From Eleginops maclovinus (lineage: Eukaryota > Chordata > Actinopteri > Perciformes > Eleginopidae), in assembly GCF_036324505.1 (NCBI RefSeq), contig NC_086360.1, positions 18,158,261 to 18,222,260 of the forward strand: 64,000 nt of DNA. The letters are read 5' to 3'. Every line of letters begins with the position of its first letter. Within the stretch, counting starts at the first letter, position 1. Shown here in pieces: positions 14,001 to 30,429 of this stretch. The notes beneath the pieces are model-generated. The model saw nothing but the letters and a program-made list of their open reading frames with translations, was not told the DNA's origin and did no database searches. The translations under genes and the position numbers were made by a program.

Positions 14001-15929
14001 CGGCTGACCTTATTGAATCTCTTGATCATCCACTTGTCCCAGTGGCTGAGCATGTCAAGCCACTTCACTTCCCTTTGCCGGAGCACCTGGGGAGGCAAAT
14101 CCTGCGCTCTGGGGACAAAGGCAAAGTTAAACTAAATTAGATCAACATTGAATTCTAATTTGAACGATCAGTGTATATATTTCTTTATAAATAAGTCTGA
14201 AAGAAAACTATGAATTGGTTACAAATATAAAGTAGGTTTTTTTGTGGCAGTGTGATAGGAGGGTGTGACAGCAATAAGAAAACATCCTCAGAAGGGCTGC
14301 TCATCTTTCTGTGTGTGCCAACAGATCTTCGTGGGTGGCCAATCGCTCATATGCAGTATAATATAACAACCACCACCAGCCTTGTTTTGGGGAGACTATA
14401 AAAGACATAAACTTAGATGTAGCAGATTTCATGGCAAAGCCTGTTTAACCTCAAAGAGCTGCTCGAAGGATTTGACTGTCTCATGATGTAATTCAACTTC
14501 TTTTACGAGGAAGAAAAAAAGAGGGAGTGTGTCTCATACTCCCAAGCAGAAAAATAAATTGTAGTCCAACCTACATTATGAATGAGGGTTGATGCTCTAC
14601 TAAGGTATGTAATTTTCTCATCAACACAAGCCTGTAATCATAGGGTTCAAACGTCTTCAAAGACCTCTTTTTAAAACTTGGGGCAGCCCTCTTTAGTTAA
14701 AAAAAAAGTGTAGGCTATATGTTCAAAATAATTTAAACAATGTGTTATATTCCAGCTTCAGCTTCTTAAAAACGTTCAGCACTGATGAAATTCTTTCAAT
14801 CTCTGCCAAACAGTGCAAGTTAAACCATTGGTTTGTGACCACCGATAAAGATTTGAGCCAAAAGAGGCCCTCTAGTAACAGGGCACCAGAGCTTTGGCTC
14901 CAAGTCTGCCAAAACCCCAGAAACAGGAAGCTCCCAGCCAGCCAGTGCTTGGCACCACTTTCACTCTCTCCTTCCACTATTTCAGTGTTATAAAGGGCTC
15001 AAGGCCCCCAGTAAAAAAGGGAAGAAAGAAAGGCCTTCTTAAAAATCAACACTGCAATTGCCTCAAAAGCTATGAATACAAGTATTCAGATGTAATCAAT
15101 AAATAGGACAATGTGAATTGCCACAACAACAAAAAAAGCAAATATACCTATGAGAAAACCTCATGTACTGTACTTAGGTACAATTTTAAGGATCTTGCTG
15201 CATCTTCACCAGCTTTGATAACACTTTAATACATCAATAATCATAATGACAAAACATGTAATATATATTATTCGGAAATGGGCCGATCAGCATAATGAGT
15301 ACTTTTACTTTTGATACTACTAATATCTTTTGTTGCTTATACTTGTGTACTTTTACTTGAGTAGCATTTGGAATTCAGGACTTTTACTTGTACCAGAGTA
15401 TTCCTGCACTCCGGTACTTCCACTTACTTAAGTACATGATCTAAATGCGTCTTCCATCTATGTTCACGTTATCAACCAATATTGTGTTTGCATGTGGCTT
15501 TTATATTTGGCATATTGGGAGAGGCAAACATAACAAACACATTGTGCCACGCAGCTGGTGGACAGATTTGTAAATAGGGACCAAGACAACAACACAACTT
15601 GTGGTATGAAACCACAACTACATTAACTTATACACTTGGTTCTCAATTTTGGGTGAATCAAAAACAATCATTGACCATATTTAATTTGCTGAATTAAGCT
15701 GGAAAGACAACACAGTCAGTGGCAATGAATCACTGTGGAGACAAACTTACGAGCCGTCCGTCTGCTGTGCCCCACCAATGAATCCATATTTGTCGGTCTG
15801 TCTGTCGCTGGTGAATCCATTGATCTCTGAATCCGATCCCAGAGAGCTTTCGTCGTCCATGCGACTGCTGCTAATAGTCCGGACACTCATTGTGTCGAAG
15901 GATTGCCGGCCGTTTGCTAGTTGGGCCAT
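7872..15929 (-). CDS. tbc1d10a: TBC1 domain family member 10A (EPI64), Rab GTPase-activating protein
   Basis: The family member EPI64 is a GAP for Rab27A and Rab35 that docks to the scaffold EBP50 (NHERF1) in microvilli. Coding exons on the minus strand, 5' to 3': 15751-15929, 14009-14108, 12255-12362, 11414-11520, 11201-11315, 10231-10296, 9534-9723, 9289-9443, 7872-8582. They join without frame break into 576 residues (human about 508). The TBC domain spans roughly residues 100-310. Its arginine finger is R150 (IEKDLHR, the IxxDxxR motif) and its glutamine finger Q187 (GYCQ), so it should be active. The tail has a lysine-rich segment, a proline run, twelve PETV-like units (469-516), 26 glutamines (521-546) and the terminal DTYL, the family's PDZ ligand. 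The extra length comes from these repeats. The start is the first ATG in frame in exon 1; a short upstream ORF precedes it at 15987-16031. Confidence 0.95.
7965..8042 (-). repeat. CAG/CAA repeat coding Q26 in tbc1d10a
   Basis: Twenty-six consecutive glutamine codons, 25 CAG and a final CAA, in the last tbc1d10a exon (residues 521-546). The near absence of interruptions suggests a length-variable tract. Confidence 0.95.
8055..8198 (-). repeat. 12-bp coding minisatellite, PETV/PESV units
   Basis: Twelve tandem 12-bp units code for [12 protein letters not shown], three PESV, five PETV and PETE (residues 469-516 of tbc1d10a). The units nearest the polyglutamine are most alike at DNA level, which fits recent expansion at one end. 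Confidence 0.9.
10149..10169. repeat. (TA)n microsatellite in a tbc1d10a intron
   Basis: About ten AT units followed by a mixed CA/TA stretch, just downstream, in the transcribed direction, of the exon at 10231-10296. Confidence 0.85.
15190..15445. repeat. Dispersed repeat, copy 1 (tbc1d10a intron 1)
   Basis: The segment containing 'accagctttgataacact' and 'atatatattattcggaaatg' recurs in the same orientation at about 23208-23312 in ccdc157 intron 1. The right part, with repeated 'acttttactt' and 'cttaagtac' words, is typical of an abundant teleost element (from memory). No coding capacity. Confidence 0.65.
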
Positions 15930-17511
15930 GTTAGCAGGACAGCTAGCTGGTTAGCTAACGTCAGCTCGCTTGTTGACAGCCCAAAGTCAGAACTGCTTCT
16001 CTGCATATGAACTGAACCGCAGCGACGCCATGATTTTTTCTTTTTTTGAAGGGAGTTAAACTTCCCAACTCTCTGTAAATGTTATCTAACTTTAACTGCC
16101 AGTTAACACAAAATAGGTAACAGCTAACTATGTAAACGTGAATGCGTATTCAGATTTAACATGAGCTAGCTAATGTTGCTAACCTAAAGTTAGCCGTAAC
16201 TGCTGGTACCAACCATGGATGTATAAAGAGAACTGGATACAGCGTTGGAGGCGGGACCCTGTTCATTCCTATGAGAGTTGCTCAGTGGCTCATGAAGCCA
16301 AAATACCATACCTCTCAAGAGCAAGAAGTACCCGGACGTAGGCCAAGAGAGCATGTGCACTTGAGTTTTCCTTAAGCCACCGCCTCCGATCTCCCGCTCC
16401 CTGAAATGAATGGAGAGGAAAAACAACTTCGACACTAACAACTCTTAACCCTAAAGATTTAAATAATGTCTAGAAAAGTGTTGTTGCTGGATAGACGTCA
16501 CGGACTAACAGGGAAGTTGTACTACCGCCGTTTGGCCACTACAAAAATGTGCTTCAATGTCCGGCACACTTCCTCGGGGATCGGTGCCAACACAATCCAA
16601 AACTATTCCTACGCTTCCTTCAACAAACTAAAGTTGTGCCGTCCGGGTTTTGTTCCATAATTATTCATTCACCAACTTCGTAGCTGGTAAACAGACGAGT
16701 TAATGTTGTTTCTGAGCAAACAGGTGTGTTGTTTAGATGTCCAGTCAGATTTTTGCCTCAACCTTGTCCTGGGTTGGTTACTTTTACCCTGTCGATGCCA
16801 CGGTTACCTCTAGTGTTTGCCTTGGGAAATATACCTTATTTCTCATTTAATTGTTTTATTTAAGAAGGGACAATGACGATGCAATTTAATCAACATGAGC
16901 ACTCGAGTCTATTAAGTAAATGTGGCGGATTTAGCCATAGAGGCTCATTTTCATATGCAGTCCCTGGCAGATTGATGGCATTAAAAGAAAACAAGAGCAC
17001 ATAAGCACAGGTGAAAGATGATCAGCAGAATTATAACAAATAAGTACAATTGACTCACGATTGCAGCACATATGCCCATTTTAAAAGCCCTTATATATAA
17101 AACCATTTACACCACATTGTCTGTTAACTAGTTTTACAGAGTATGTCTAGGACTGAGATCAAGGTTAACCGTTATTGATCCCCTAGGAGTTTTCCAGTTA
17201 CTTTTTTTTTCAACACACAAACACACACCTTTTTTACCATCCACCTTAATTGACAACCTACGTTTTCTTCAGTTTGAAACGGGAATAAAACAAGTGTTAG
17301 TATCAATGTATCCTTCTTTCCCCTCCAGCTGACTCCAGGGATCTGATAAAGTACAAGGAGCAGTGGGAAGCTTATTTCCAATCACTTAAAGACCAACTTA
17401 TCACTTTTGTACAGAGTGTGATGCCTTGATTAATCACTCATTGTAAGTGCAATTTTTCTAACATAAAACATAATCATGAAGCAATAACAAAATAACTGTT
17501 TTTAAAATGTA
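15930..17511. other. Intergenic region tbc1d10a-sf3a1 with dispersed repeat
   Basis: The first about 100 bp is the tbc1d10a leader and promoter. From about 16210 to 16720 the sequence resembles, from memory, a dispersed teleost repeat beginning 'ccatggatgtataaagag'; an apparent 64-codon frame inside it (16466-16660) is not supported as a gene. From 16720 to 17500 I see only AT-rich intergenic sequence. sf3a1 ends toward this region from the right. Confidence 0.5.
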
Positions 17512-17517
17512 TTTATT
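17512..17517 (-). terminator. Polyadenylation signal of sf3a1
   Basis: TTTATT on the plus strand reads AATAAA on the minus strand, 226 bp past the sf3a1 stop codon. This gives a short 3' UTR. It is the first canonical signal met in that direction in a sequence without other genes. Confidence 0.6.
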
Positions 17518-17742
17518 CAGTATTATGGGGCTCTAACATGTTACAATTTGAAGATACGATATAGCATATATCCTCAGGAACAAATCAAGAGTTGATCCAA
17601 GAGTATGAACCAATAGTATGATGCCTTCCAGGCAGTGTACAGCATAATTCCTTTAGCATTGCAAGTACATTTTTAATTAACTAAAATGAAATCGAGAGAC
17701 AAAACAAACAGAAGAAAAATCATGTCCTTCTTGCAGCATGGC

Positions 17743-20700
17743 TCACTTCTTTCTTCCACCTCTCTCCTTGAGAGCCAAGTGAATGACTGAACCGTTGTTC
17801 ATGTTGTAATAAGCCAGGGAATTAGAATCCTTAATGAAGATGCCCTAAAAAGGAACAAGAAAATACCAAATATTAGTATTATCAGTTAGTTAAAGGGTAA
17901 GAAATGAAGGTTTACGATTAGGAGGTTAAAAGAAAAGTTTACCTCATACTGTAACTTCTGTTTCCCTGCTGCCATGCCTGTAGCTTCATGGATTTTTACT
18001 TTAATAACAGACACCTGCAGAGACATTTGAGATCCTTAAAAATGCAGTACAGTGCAATGCTTTACACTTAATCAAAATAAAGAAAAGAAAGAGTTTAACT
18101 TTATGGAAACATGTGCATACCTGATCTGTGAGTGGGACAGTGAAATTCAGCACTTGGCCATTTAGCTTCCATTCGGTCTTGTCCTGCATGTTGGGGACCT
18201 GTACTTTAACTGCAACAGGACCCTAAAGAGGAGGAAAAAAAAATCAAATGATGGAATGAAACACTGTGCTTTTCTCAGTCATCACAAGTGAAAATAAACA
18301 TGGGAAAACTTTACTTTGTGTTGCAAACATTACTCTTAAAAAATAAAAAACATAACTCAGTGCTTTGATCTGATTATTAGTTTGTATATTTGAAATCCTG
18401 CCAATACATTTATATCTAATAACAGTTTGAAGCCTGTATTTCTGTGTCTTCCTGCAGATCACTAAAAATAGATCATCAACATTTCAGTGCTCTCACAAAC
18501 CTTATTTCTACGAAGGAACTCCTCCTCTGGCATAAGGTTGTCCTCTGTCTTCATCTTTTTGTTGACTGGCTCATCCTCATGAGGTGGGGGTGGGTGGGAT
18601 GGTGGAGCAGGAGCAGAGCTCGGGGGTTGTGGTACTGGAGGGGCAGGGACGAATGCTGGAAGAAAACGTTTATTTTTATTAGATTGATAAAAGCCAGAGT
18701 CCTATGTGAGACAGGTTGGTCTAATTTGCAAAACAAGGCATATTTATTTTGGATGTTAGCGATTTATGTATGCGTCTTCATCTTACCGGTTGGAACCACC
18801 ATGGGGGGTGGTCTCGGCGCCATAAGGTGAGAAGATGGAGGCATGGGGACCACATTGATGCGGGGACCAGGAATCATTGGAGGCATTGAGGCTATGACTT
18901 GTCCAGATGCAAGGCGGACCACAGGAGACAAAGGTGGCCTTTGCATTACAGGTACAGCAGACAGGAGAGTGGTGCGCACTGGTGCCATCTGTTTAGAAAG
19001 AACACATTAGAAGGTTATTATTTATTAATCATTTAGTTTCATTAACAATTAACTGTTTTTTTTAATTACTCACCGAGTGGGGTGGGCGAGCCATTGACAT
19101 TGGGGGATTGGGTTTCGGCATATTCATTGGGGGCATCGGAGGCTGATGATGATGAATGTCACTGGGCTTGCTTGGGCCAATTTTCTCTTTCGAGTCATCC
19201 TCTCCCACTAGCCCTTTGGCCTTGTGAATGGCTTCGATCTGCTCCTGCAGGGTGATGTTGGCCTGTGCTGCCTGCTGGGTACGAGCCATGCTTCCGGAGT
19301 GGCCATCCCAAGTAACCTTGTAACATGAAAAGATCAAAAACATATCGAGTCAATTTTATCCAACTCAGGAATTATTTATACCTAACACTGTAGTATAACT
19401 TTACTGACCTTCTCCTCCGGCTTCTGGATCTCTTCTTCACCAATCTTCTTACCGATGGCAGTCTCTTCCACACCGAAGATATCTGTACGCCTCTCAGCCA
19501 GTTGTTTCAAGCTGCTCTCGATATCCAAACCAGGGGCATATACTTCGTCTTCAGTCTGCCTTTCTCTGATGCTGCGGTCCCTTTGCTCCAGCCAGCGCGG
19601 ATCAAGCAGACCAATGCGCATGTGCTCTTGCATTTTACTGGCTTGGATCTTCTCACCAGTAATTGGTGAGATGAGGTACTCATCTGGAGTAATAATTGAG
19701 GGCGGAGGCTTGGAAGCTGTAAGAAATAAAGCATGAGATAAATACAGTGCACATAGAAAAAGCTTGCACTTTGTATTCCCTTGTCTAAGAAAGCATCTGT
19801 CACCTTTGGGATCGTAGTCTTTCCTAATGATAACCTGGTCTGGAGTTGGGGGCAGAGGCGGTGGCATGGGGTTGTCTGGTGGCAGTGGTGCTTTATCATC
19901 GTCGTCATCAGATCCCTGGAGAGAGCAGGAATGGGAGAATGATAAATTGTTACCAGCATTTATTGTTATTATATTCTCTTTTCAAGAATAAATCAGAAAA
20001 CAAGAGTTGTTAAAAAGGTTAATGGGAAAAGAAAAAGGGGGCAAAGAACCAGCCTTGGCTGCAAGTGACTTTTATTTTTATCCAAGGGGATTTCATTAAA
20101 TATCTTGCTTTGTCAGTCCGAAACCCAAATGTAGTTATCTTTCAAGATATTAAAATCTAGACAAATCAAGACATTTCTACATTTGAGGGGCTTAAATGTT
20201 TTGGAGGAAAATTTACTTTTAATCAAAATATTTCCAAAAAAAAGTTCAGTTGAATTACTTATTCATCAGAGCAACTGCAATTAAACCAAGGTAAATAATA
20301 TAAAAAGGCACAATGATAAATAACTTAATCAGTTCTTACCTCATCCATATCCTGCAGCTGTGTGTCTTGATCCGGTTGGGAGTGTTGACCTGGGGCCCGA
20401 GTCTCCCTTTCATCATCTTCATCCTCACTCTCAACCTCCATCTCCACCTCCTCGCTCTCCCCATACTTCTCGTAGCGCTCTTGGATCAGGATGCGAGCGC
20501 CAAGCTCCTCTGGTGTGGTGGGCGGGGGGAAGTGACCTGGGAAAATAGAGATGCCAAATAATGATAAATTATTCTAGTTACATGATGAGGCTCACGGGAT
20601 TAAAGGTTCTAATGATTGTGGTTGTTTTACCTTGTTCGTTGGGCTGGAAATCCACAGTCTCAACCACAACAAAGTCATGCCAGTCAATTTGGGCATATGC

Positions 20701-22355
20701 CACACGCTCTTTCTCTCTTTCCTCCTCCTCTTTCTTTCTCTCGCGCTCCTGGAACTTTGCCCATTCAACACGGTACCTCACCTGATGGTTGGAAAGAACA
20801 TCATATTAACATGGGCTACACGCTATTAAGTTCTTCTGAAAAACGTTCACAATTAAAGGGGATTACCTGATCCATAACCTCTCTTGGATTCTCAGACTCT
20901 CTCTTCAGCTTGATCAGAAGGCCTTTGGGAGGGATCAGAATCTACATGATGCCGGAAAAGATTGACAAACAGTTAAGCAGAACCACCAAGACAAAAATGA
21001 AGAAAAGCAGAGAGACAAGTTGTTGGTTTACCTTAGTGTACTGTTCAACCAGTTTTGTGAAGTAGTTGAAGAGGCTGTGTTGTGGTCGCAGAAAGTCAAA
21101 CTGGTAGTTCCTCTGTTCTTTCTGCATGAGCTGGGTAAGAAACTGGCGGCCATTGCGAGCAACAAACTGAGCAGTCAGCTTGACAACATCCAGATCAAAT
21201 GCTGAGATTGATGGGGGATCTGCAATGAACTCATACTCAGGAGGTGGTTCTTTGGGGACAACTGTCTCTTGAATCACCTGTGACTGTACCTTTTGACAAA
21301 TAGAAAGTATTAATTGTCAAGATGAAAATACTACCAATTGTTAGAAAATAAAAAACAAGAGCAGAATGAAATGTCTTACTTTTGGAAGCTGAGCCTGCAG
21401 CATGGCCTGCTGCATAACCTTAGGCACTGCTGCAGACGGTTCCTGCCCTTTACCCTCCTTGAATTCATTGACTTTGTGACGATAGTAGGCATGGTAAGGG
21501 TCGTTAGGGTTGAGAAAATTAAACTTTGGATTGTTGATCTCATTCTGACGGATTCTTGCTTCGAACTCTGGCCCGTTTCTGTGAAATTAAAAAGAATTTG
21601 GGAAATCATAGAACCTTGTATCCTGTTAAGATTTGCAATCGTATAAAATACACATGTGGAGTTACCAACCTGGCAACAAAGCTGGCTGTCTTGTCAACGA
21701 TGTTTCGAACCTCAGGAGGTGGATAAATGATCCCAACAATGGGTTTAGTAGCAGGGGTTTCTTCTACTGGTGCATCATTCTGTTGGCAAACAGGTACATG
21801 TTAGGCTGAAAACAGAAACAAATGCAAAATATATATAAACATTACAATCTATTAATTCATACATTTCGCTGTCTTCTTATTGTAAAAAGTTAAGGTAACT
21901 GCTTACAGTTGGGTAAGATACTTACTGAAGCAGTTAAGTAAGTATCCTATTTTACGTTAAACACAACGGTGTTCCTGGAGAGTAAAGTTCGTGATTTTTA
22001 AATGAAAGATGTCAATATAAATACACAACAAACTAAAGTCCGCCGCTCGTCCGTTGTATTGGAAGTCTAGTAGAAGTTTTGCAGGTATTTCGAAAGATTT
22101 TTTTTGTTGTGAATGGAGCCTTGAAGCTAACTACAAGCTAAGCGAGCTGCATCATTATAGAGATTGTCTAAAATAGACTCTACCTGCCCTGAAATTCAAA
22201 TGTATGATAGTCGTTTCCAAGTACAGTACATTGTTTTTTAGTTTCCCCAACAGAAACATTATGTGTGCTAAATGCTAACATTCGCCAGCTAGTAGCTGTA
22301 TATTCACCTTGTTGTTGGGCTCCGGCTGAACGATCTGTACAGGCCCAGGCGGCAT
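17743..22355 (-). CDS. sf3a1: Splicing factor 3A subunit 1 (SF3a120)
   Basis: Core subunit of the 17S U2 snRNP, needed for prespliceosome assembly in the nucleus. Coding exons, 5' to 3': 22308-22355, 21670-21779, 21380-21578, 21032-21289, 20867-20941, 20631-20781, 20340-20536, 19804-19915, 19409-19716, 19074-19316, 18787-18988, 18501-18655, 18121-18222, 17943-18014, 17743-17844. They give 777 residues (human 793). Two SURP modules lie near residues 35-90 and 145-200; in the family the second binds SF3A3. A charged segment with an acidic run (GSDDDDDK) follows, then a proline/methionine-rich linker. A ubiquitin-like domain spans about 690-775 and ends in RGGRKK, which contacts U1 snRNA stem-loop 4. 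The start MPPGPVQ matches the human MPAGPVQ. A 5' non-coding exon probably ends at 22513, placing the promoter against ccdc157. Confidence 0.97.
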
Positions 22356-26291
<3,936 letters not shown>

Positions 26292-26513
26292 AATGCGAAA
26301 ATGCACCCAAAAGGACAGAGAAAAGAACACAGCTTTGTATAAGGTTACATGTCTTGTAAGGGCTCCTTCCCTACATAAATATTTCAAAATGTCTAATTGA
26401 ATATTATAATAACACTAATGCTTTTGTAATTTCACATTGTCATTTGGTACAATTATGGCAGTGGATTAGCACTGTTACCACTGCTTTTCTTATTATGTAA
26501 AGATGATTTAATT

Positions 26514-26519
26514 AATAAA
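26514..26519 (+). terminator. Polyadenylation signal of ccdc157
   Basis: AATAAA about 220 bp past the stop codon. A second AATAAA lies near 26911, so two transcript ends are possible. Confidence 0.6.
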
Positions 26520-27008
26520 CTTACTGTGGATTTATGTACAAGTTTGTAAAATGAACTCTGTATCAGCAGATTTTTGTATTGCTGCAACTTTGAAAAAAGG
26601 TACATTATAACAATGTTTATTTTTTAGATATTTATTTGAGAAATGTTGTTTTGGCTATTCCAGAGAAAATGACATTCCTGACAAATCAATGTTCTCACAT
26701 TGAAAATCTCGCAATCCAATATTGCCAGAAATCTTTTTATGTTACCTCATTCACTAAGAATGAAAAATATAATAGTAATTTGACTATTTCTTTTCAAGGA
26801 TCCAGCTCAGATTTCTTAGTCGTGTATTATAATAAATGTAATGCTTCTCAGAAAAAAAGCCCGTATGTTTATCAGTGGTCATTTTTGTTACCTAAACAGT
26901 GATATGCTTAATAAACGCAAAAATGTAATGCAGAGTGAACTATTACAATTTGTACAGGTGTCCCTAAGTAGCAGTGTATAATGACGACTGCTACTCTACT
27001 GTTTATTT

Positions 27009-27459
27009 TAAAGAGGACCTAGTATTTTATTAGGTTTTGTGTTCTTTAGGTTTTTGTGCATGCAATGGTTTGCAAAGACTAAAATCCCAAAGTTCCCTCC
27101 AGAGGGAGTTTAATTCCCACACACTTCCCCCCTCTGCCTGAAACGCCTCCATTGGATTCCTTTGTTTACCCCCGTGACATAGTGACATCGCTATGTAACA
27201 CTTGAGCTTCTATTGGCGCTCCAACACATTGCACATGATAGGCTAAAGGGCTGGACATCTCTAAGCGGTTGACCAATAAAAAACTGAGCTGGCCAGCTAA
27301 CCATTCAGAGCATACTGGGCTCTGGTTTCAGAGGGTGGAAAGGGGGCAGTATGACAAACAATAAAGACATTTTGAACATTAAAGCATGTGAACATGTCGC
27401 ACTATAGGCACAAAATATAATTATCAAAAGGGAGTATGAGCACGATAGGGCCCCTTTAA
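27009..27459 (-). mobile_element. Short inverted-repeat element, copy A
   Basis: Begins 'aaagaggacctag' and ends 'cgatagggccccttt', giving inverted termini. The interior is the reverse complement of copy D (50054-50493): both share the words for a TTGGATTCC/GGAATCCAA block and a GATTGGTC-like block. No coding capacity. Confidence 0.75.
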
Positions 27460-28206
27460 TAGGTTATTGATGTCTTTGGTATATTATGTTTCCTGATATA
27501 TGATATGCAGGCTGTCTCTGAATAGGTAGCCTTCACAGCAGATGACTCACTCTGAGTGAATCACACAAACAAACACCACAGAGACAGATGTGTTGATAGC
27601 TTTTAAGTGCTTCCTGACAAAGGTCGGATGTGGGTTGTTTCCATAGAAATGCAAGTGTTCGAAAGGATTCAACCTCTGCTGGTTCAATACAGACCTTTTA
27701 TTTCAGTTCCTCCATGAAAATCTGTGAGTTATTTATCATTAGTGCTCGGAGATCAAGGCCACACAATCTCACATAGATCAATGTGAGATGACGCTATCCG
27801 CTTGTCATATTATGATTGCCCCAAGCATCATAAGGCTTGCTTTGCAGTGGTAATTTGAGATGTCATGAGTTTCGTTGTTTAATCTGAGTCTACGGAGCCC
27901 AAGCAGACTTTGTTAGACCGGTATTCGTTAAACACATCATGTATCTTTGTTTTTTATAAACCTGACAGTTAGCTACGCGAGTGTTAGTAACTAACTTCAA
28001 ACACCCGATTAACATTACAAATCCTCCGTAATTTCTCACTAATATTACCTGAACCAGCACCTGATCTAACTCTTAAATCCCTTAAAAGACAGCTCAAACC
28101 CTGAGGGTTAATCCTCAAATTGGGTTAACTTTACAGCTGTGTTATCAAGCATGTAATTGAAGTTGACAAAGCAATTAATTAATAATAACTATGGCATTTA
28201 GTGAAG

Positions 28207-28452
28207 TTAACCCTTAAATGGGCATTCACATACACATGTTCTGGAAAAATGTTTTGCTTACTGTATTTAACCTATATTATAATTTATAACCATGTAACAC
28301 TTTTATCACACCAATAATACACCCATGTAATATTAATACGTCACCTATATTACACCCACATTACACCTAATTGTTAATACACCCATTTTACACATGGACA
28401 CTGTCTGTCAAAGACTGTATCCCCAAGGATACAGACATCCTTTAAGGGTTAA
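28207..28452. mobile_element. piggyBac-like MITE with TTAA ends
   Basis: A perfect 12-bp inverted pair, TTAACCCTTAAA at 28207-28218 and TTTAAGGGTTAA at 28441-28452, bounds 246 bp of AT-rich non-coding sequence. TTAA target duplications followed by CCC are the signature of piggyBac elements. The interior has several 'tacaccca' words. Confidence 0.6.
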
Positions 28453-30429
28453 TCAAAAGCAGAATATTTGCACTAACAACACTGACTTTGATAAGGATCA
28501 TGTCTATTCTAAAATAAATTTGACTTAACTTTTAGATTTATTGTGTTGTTCTTGAAGTTTTTTCAAAATGAATTGTGTGTATTTATTCTTGTAATGTGAT
28601 ACCCTGAGGTGATACTGCATTGAGATTATTCCACAATACAGATTTTTTGTAAATGCTGCTTCAAAACATTTATTTATCAGTTGTTTGCATTTGTATACAG
28701 ACACAAAAAAGACAAGAGATAGAGGTGAGGGAATGTTGAGCTTAAAGAAGCACCACAGTATCATGAACCGTCACTGGCCCGGACATTGAAAGCAACTGTA
28801 ATACCTAAAATAACTAGACAATAGTTTTCAGTGTGCAAAGTTGTACAAAAGTCTTTGAAATAATGTCAAAATGCCTTCTGCTTTACATTCTCTTCCAAGA
28901 TTGTGTTTTGGTTTAATACAAATGTTGAAGTCATGTTTAAGAGTTCTTATCTAACAAAATGTAATAAATCAATCAGTACAGCGGATTACTTTAGCTTTGG
29001 AAATCAGTCTGCATTGGTTATAACACGTTTAAGGCCATTGGTTTCTTATGCAACACATGCAAACACACACTACAATGAATAGAAACATAGCATTTGTCAG
29101 GGATCAATTTACCTTTGAGATATAAATAAAGCCTCACGTTCACATGTCGACACTGTTGTTTATAAGTGTAGGCTGTGGGAATGTTATCTGTATATTGTTC
29201 TCAGATGTGTGCCTTTCTCTAATCTAGGTCAAACTGCAGACTGGCAACAGGGACTAATGCAAATCTGCTGGGATTACGCAGGCCTCAGAGACAGGAAGCC
29301 CATCCCATAACATAACAACCAATATCTGCCTGATCACCAATATTATACCCTGTTTGTGAAGGTTCCCATTCAGTAGGTTTGTGCTTGCCATATATGTCAA
29401 TAATTTAATTATCTTTCAGGTTATTTCAGGAAATCTTAAAAAAAATCTAAAAAGACAAACCTCAATAAATATGTGCTTTGATTTTCTAATCTCATACCAA
29501 CGGAAAGAAGTCAGGAAAAGGGATGCTAACCAAATGTGCGTGAGAAAAGCACAATATCAGTGACACAAGAACGAGTAGGGTCATGGGACGAGATTTAGGA
29601 GATTAAGTGAAGCACTGAAAGTGTTGTCAGCCACTTAAAAAGGGGAGCACATATTACTGATGGAAACTAACAGGGGTACACGCAAAACATATATAAAAGA
29701 CACAGGAAAAGGAAAACTCAGATTAACATTTGTAAAAAAGTAATTATAGAATAGTAATAATAGAAAAATAAACACATATTTTAGAGTGTGGGATGAAATG
29801 ATCTGCAAGAAACCACTATACAAAGGGGAGTTAATGAGTACCAAAAGAAGGAGATGAACAGGGGGATCGACAACATAAGAGCATGTCATTTCTCAGAGGC
29901 TTTGGGGATTACAGTGTGAGTAAAAAGGCAAAAATGTAAACTCACAAAAGTCTGTGCATTCCTCAGCTTAACTTTAAAAAAAAACATGCAATGTATGAAT
30001 TCTTAATATGCTTAAAATGATATTACAGTTTTGTTGTGTGTTGATTGAGTTTAAAAATCGTCCACTGAGTATACTACACAAAGAAAGCACCTATTACATT
30101 GTGGATTCTGACAAACTGGCATGGTTGCAAGAAAAGAGCAGGTCTTAAAGGATATATGTATACAACACACATTTGATGCTAATAGTTTACAAGAATAATA
30201 AAGCTCTCAACTGTACATTCCAGTATTACAAGATATACAAATAGGCTTCACAAAGAGACGGAGAGCGTGCATCCCATCCGGTGGTGTGCTTACAATTGCT
30301 AAGCAACGAGTACAGACTGTGGCAGGCCAGTCACACGGAGTGATATACAGAGAGGACACGAGTATAGTAAAGCATATGAGTGGAAAAGAAAATACCAGGC
30401 AGCAATAATGACTCAGTTTTAGTCACACA

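Larger units (their letters stand above)
26540..30429. other. ccdc157-slc7a4 intergenic and slc7a4 3' UTR
   Basis: The left part holds two short mobile elements, listed separately. From about 28.5 to 30.4 kb the sequence is AT-rich, unique-looking and has TTTATT (AATAAA on the minus strand) at 28582 and 28669, so it may be a long 3' UTR of slc7a4, which is transcribed leftward. No supported coding exon was found; the frames of 60-84 codons here are of random composition. Confidence 0.45.

Noticed and set aside
16466..16660. 64-codon frame upstream of tbc1d10a
   Set aside because: It lies inside what looks like a dispersed repeat and has no domain or conserved motif.
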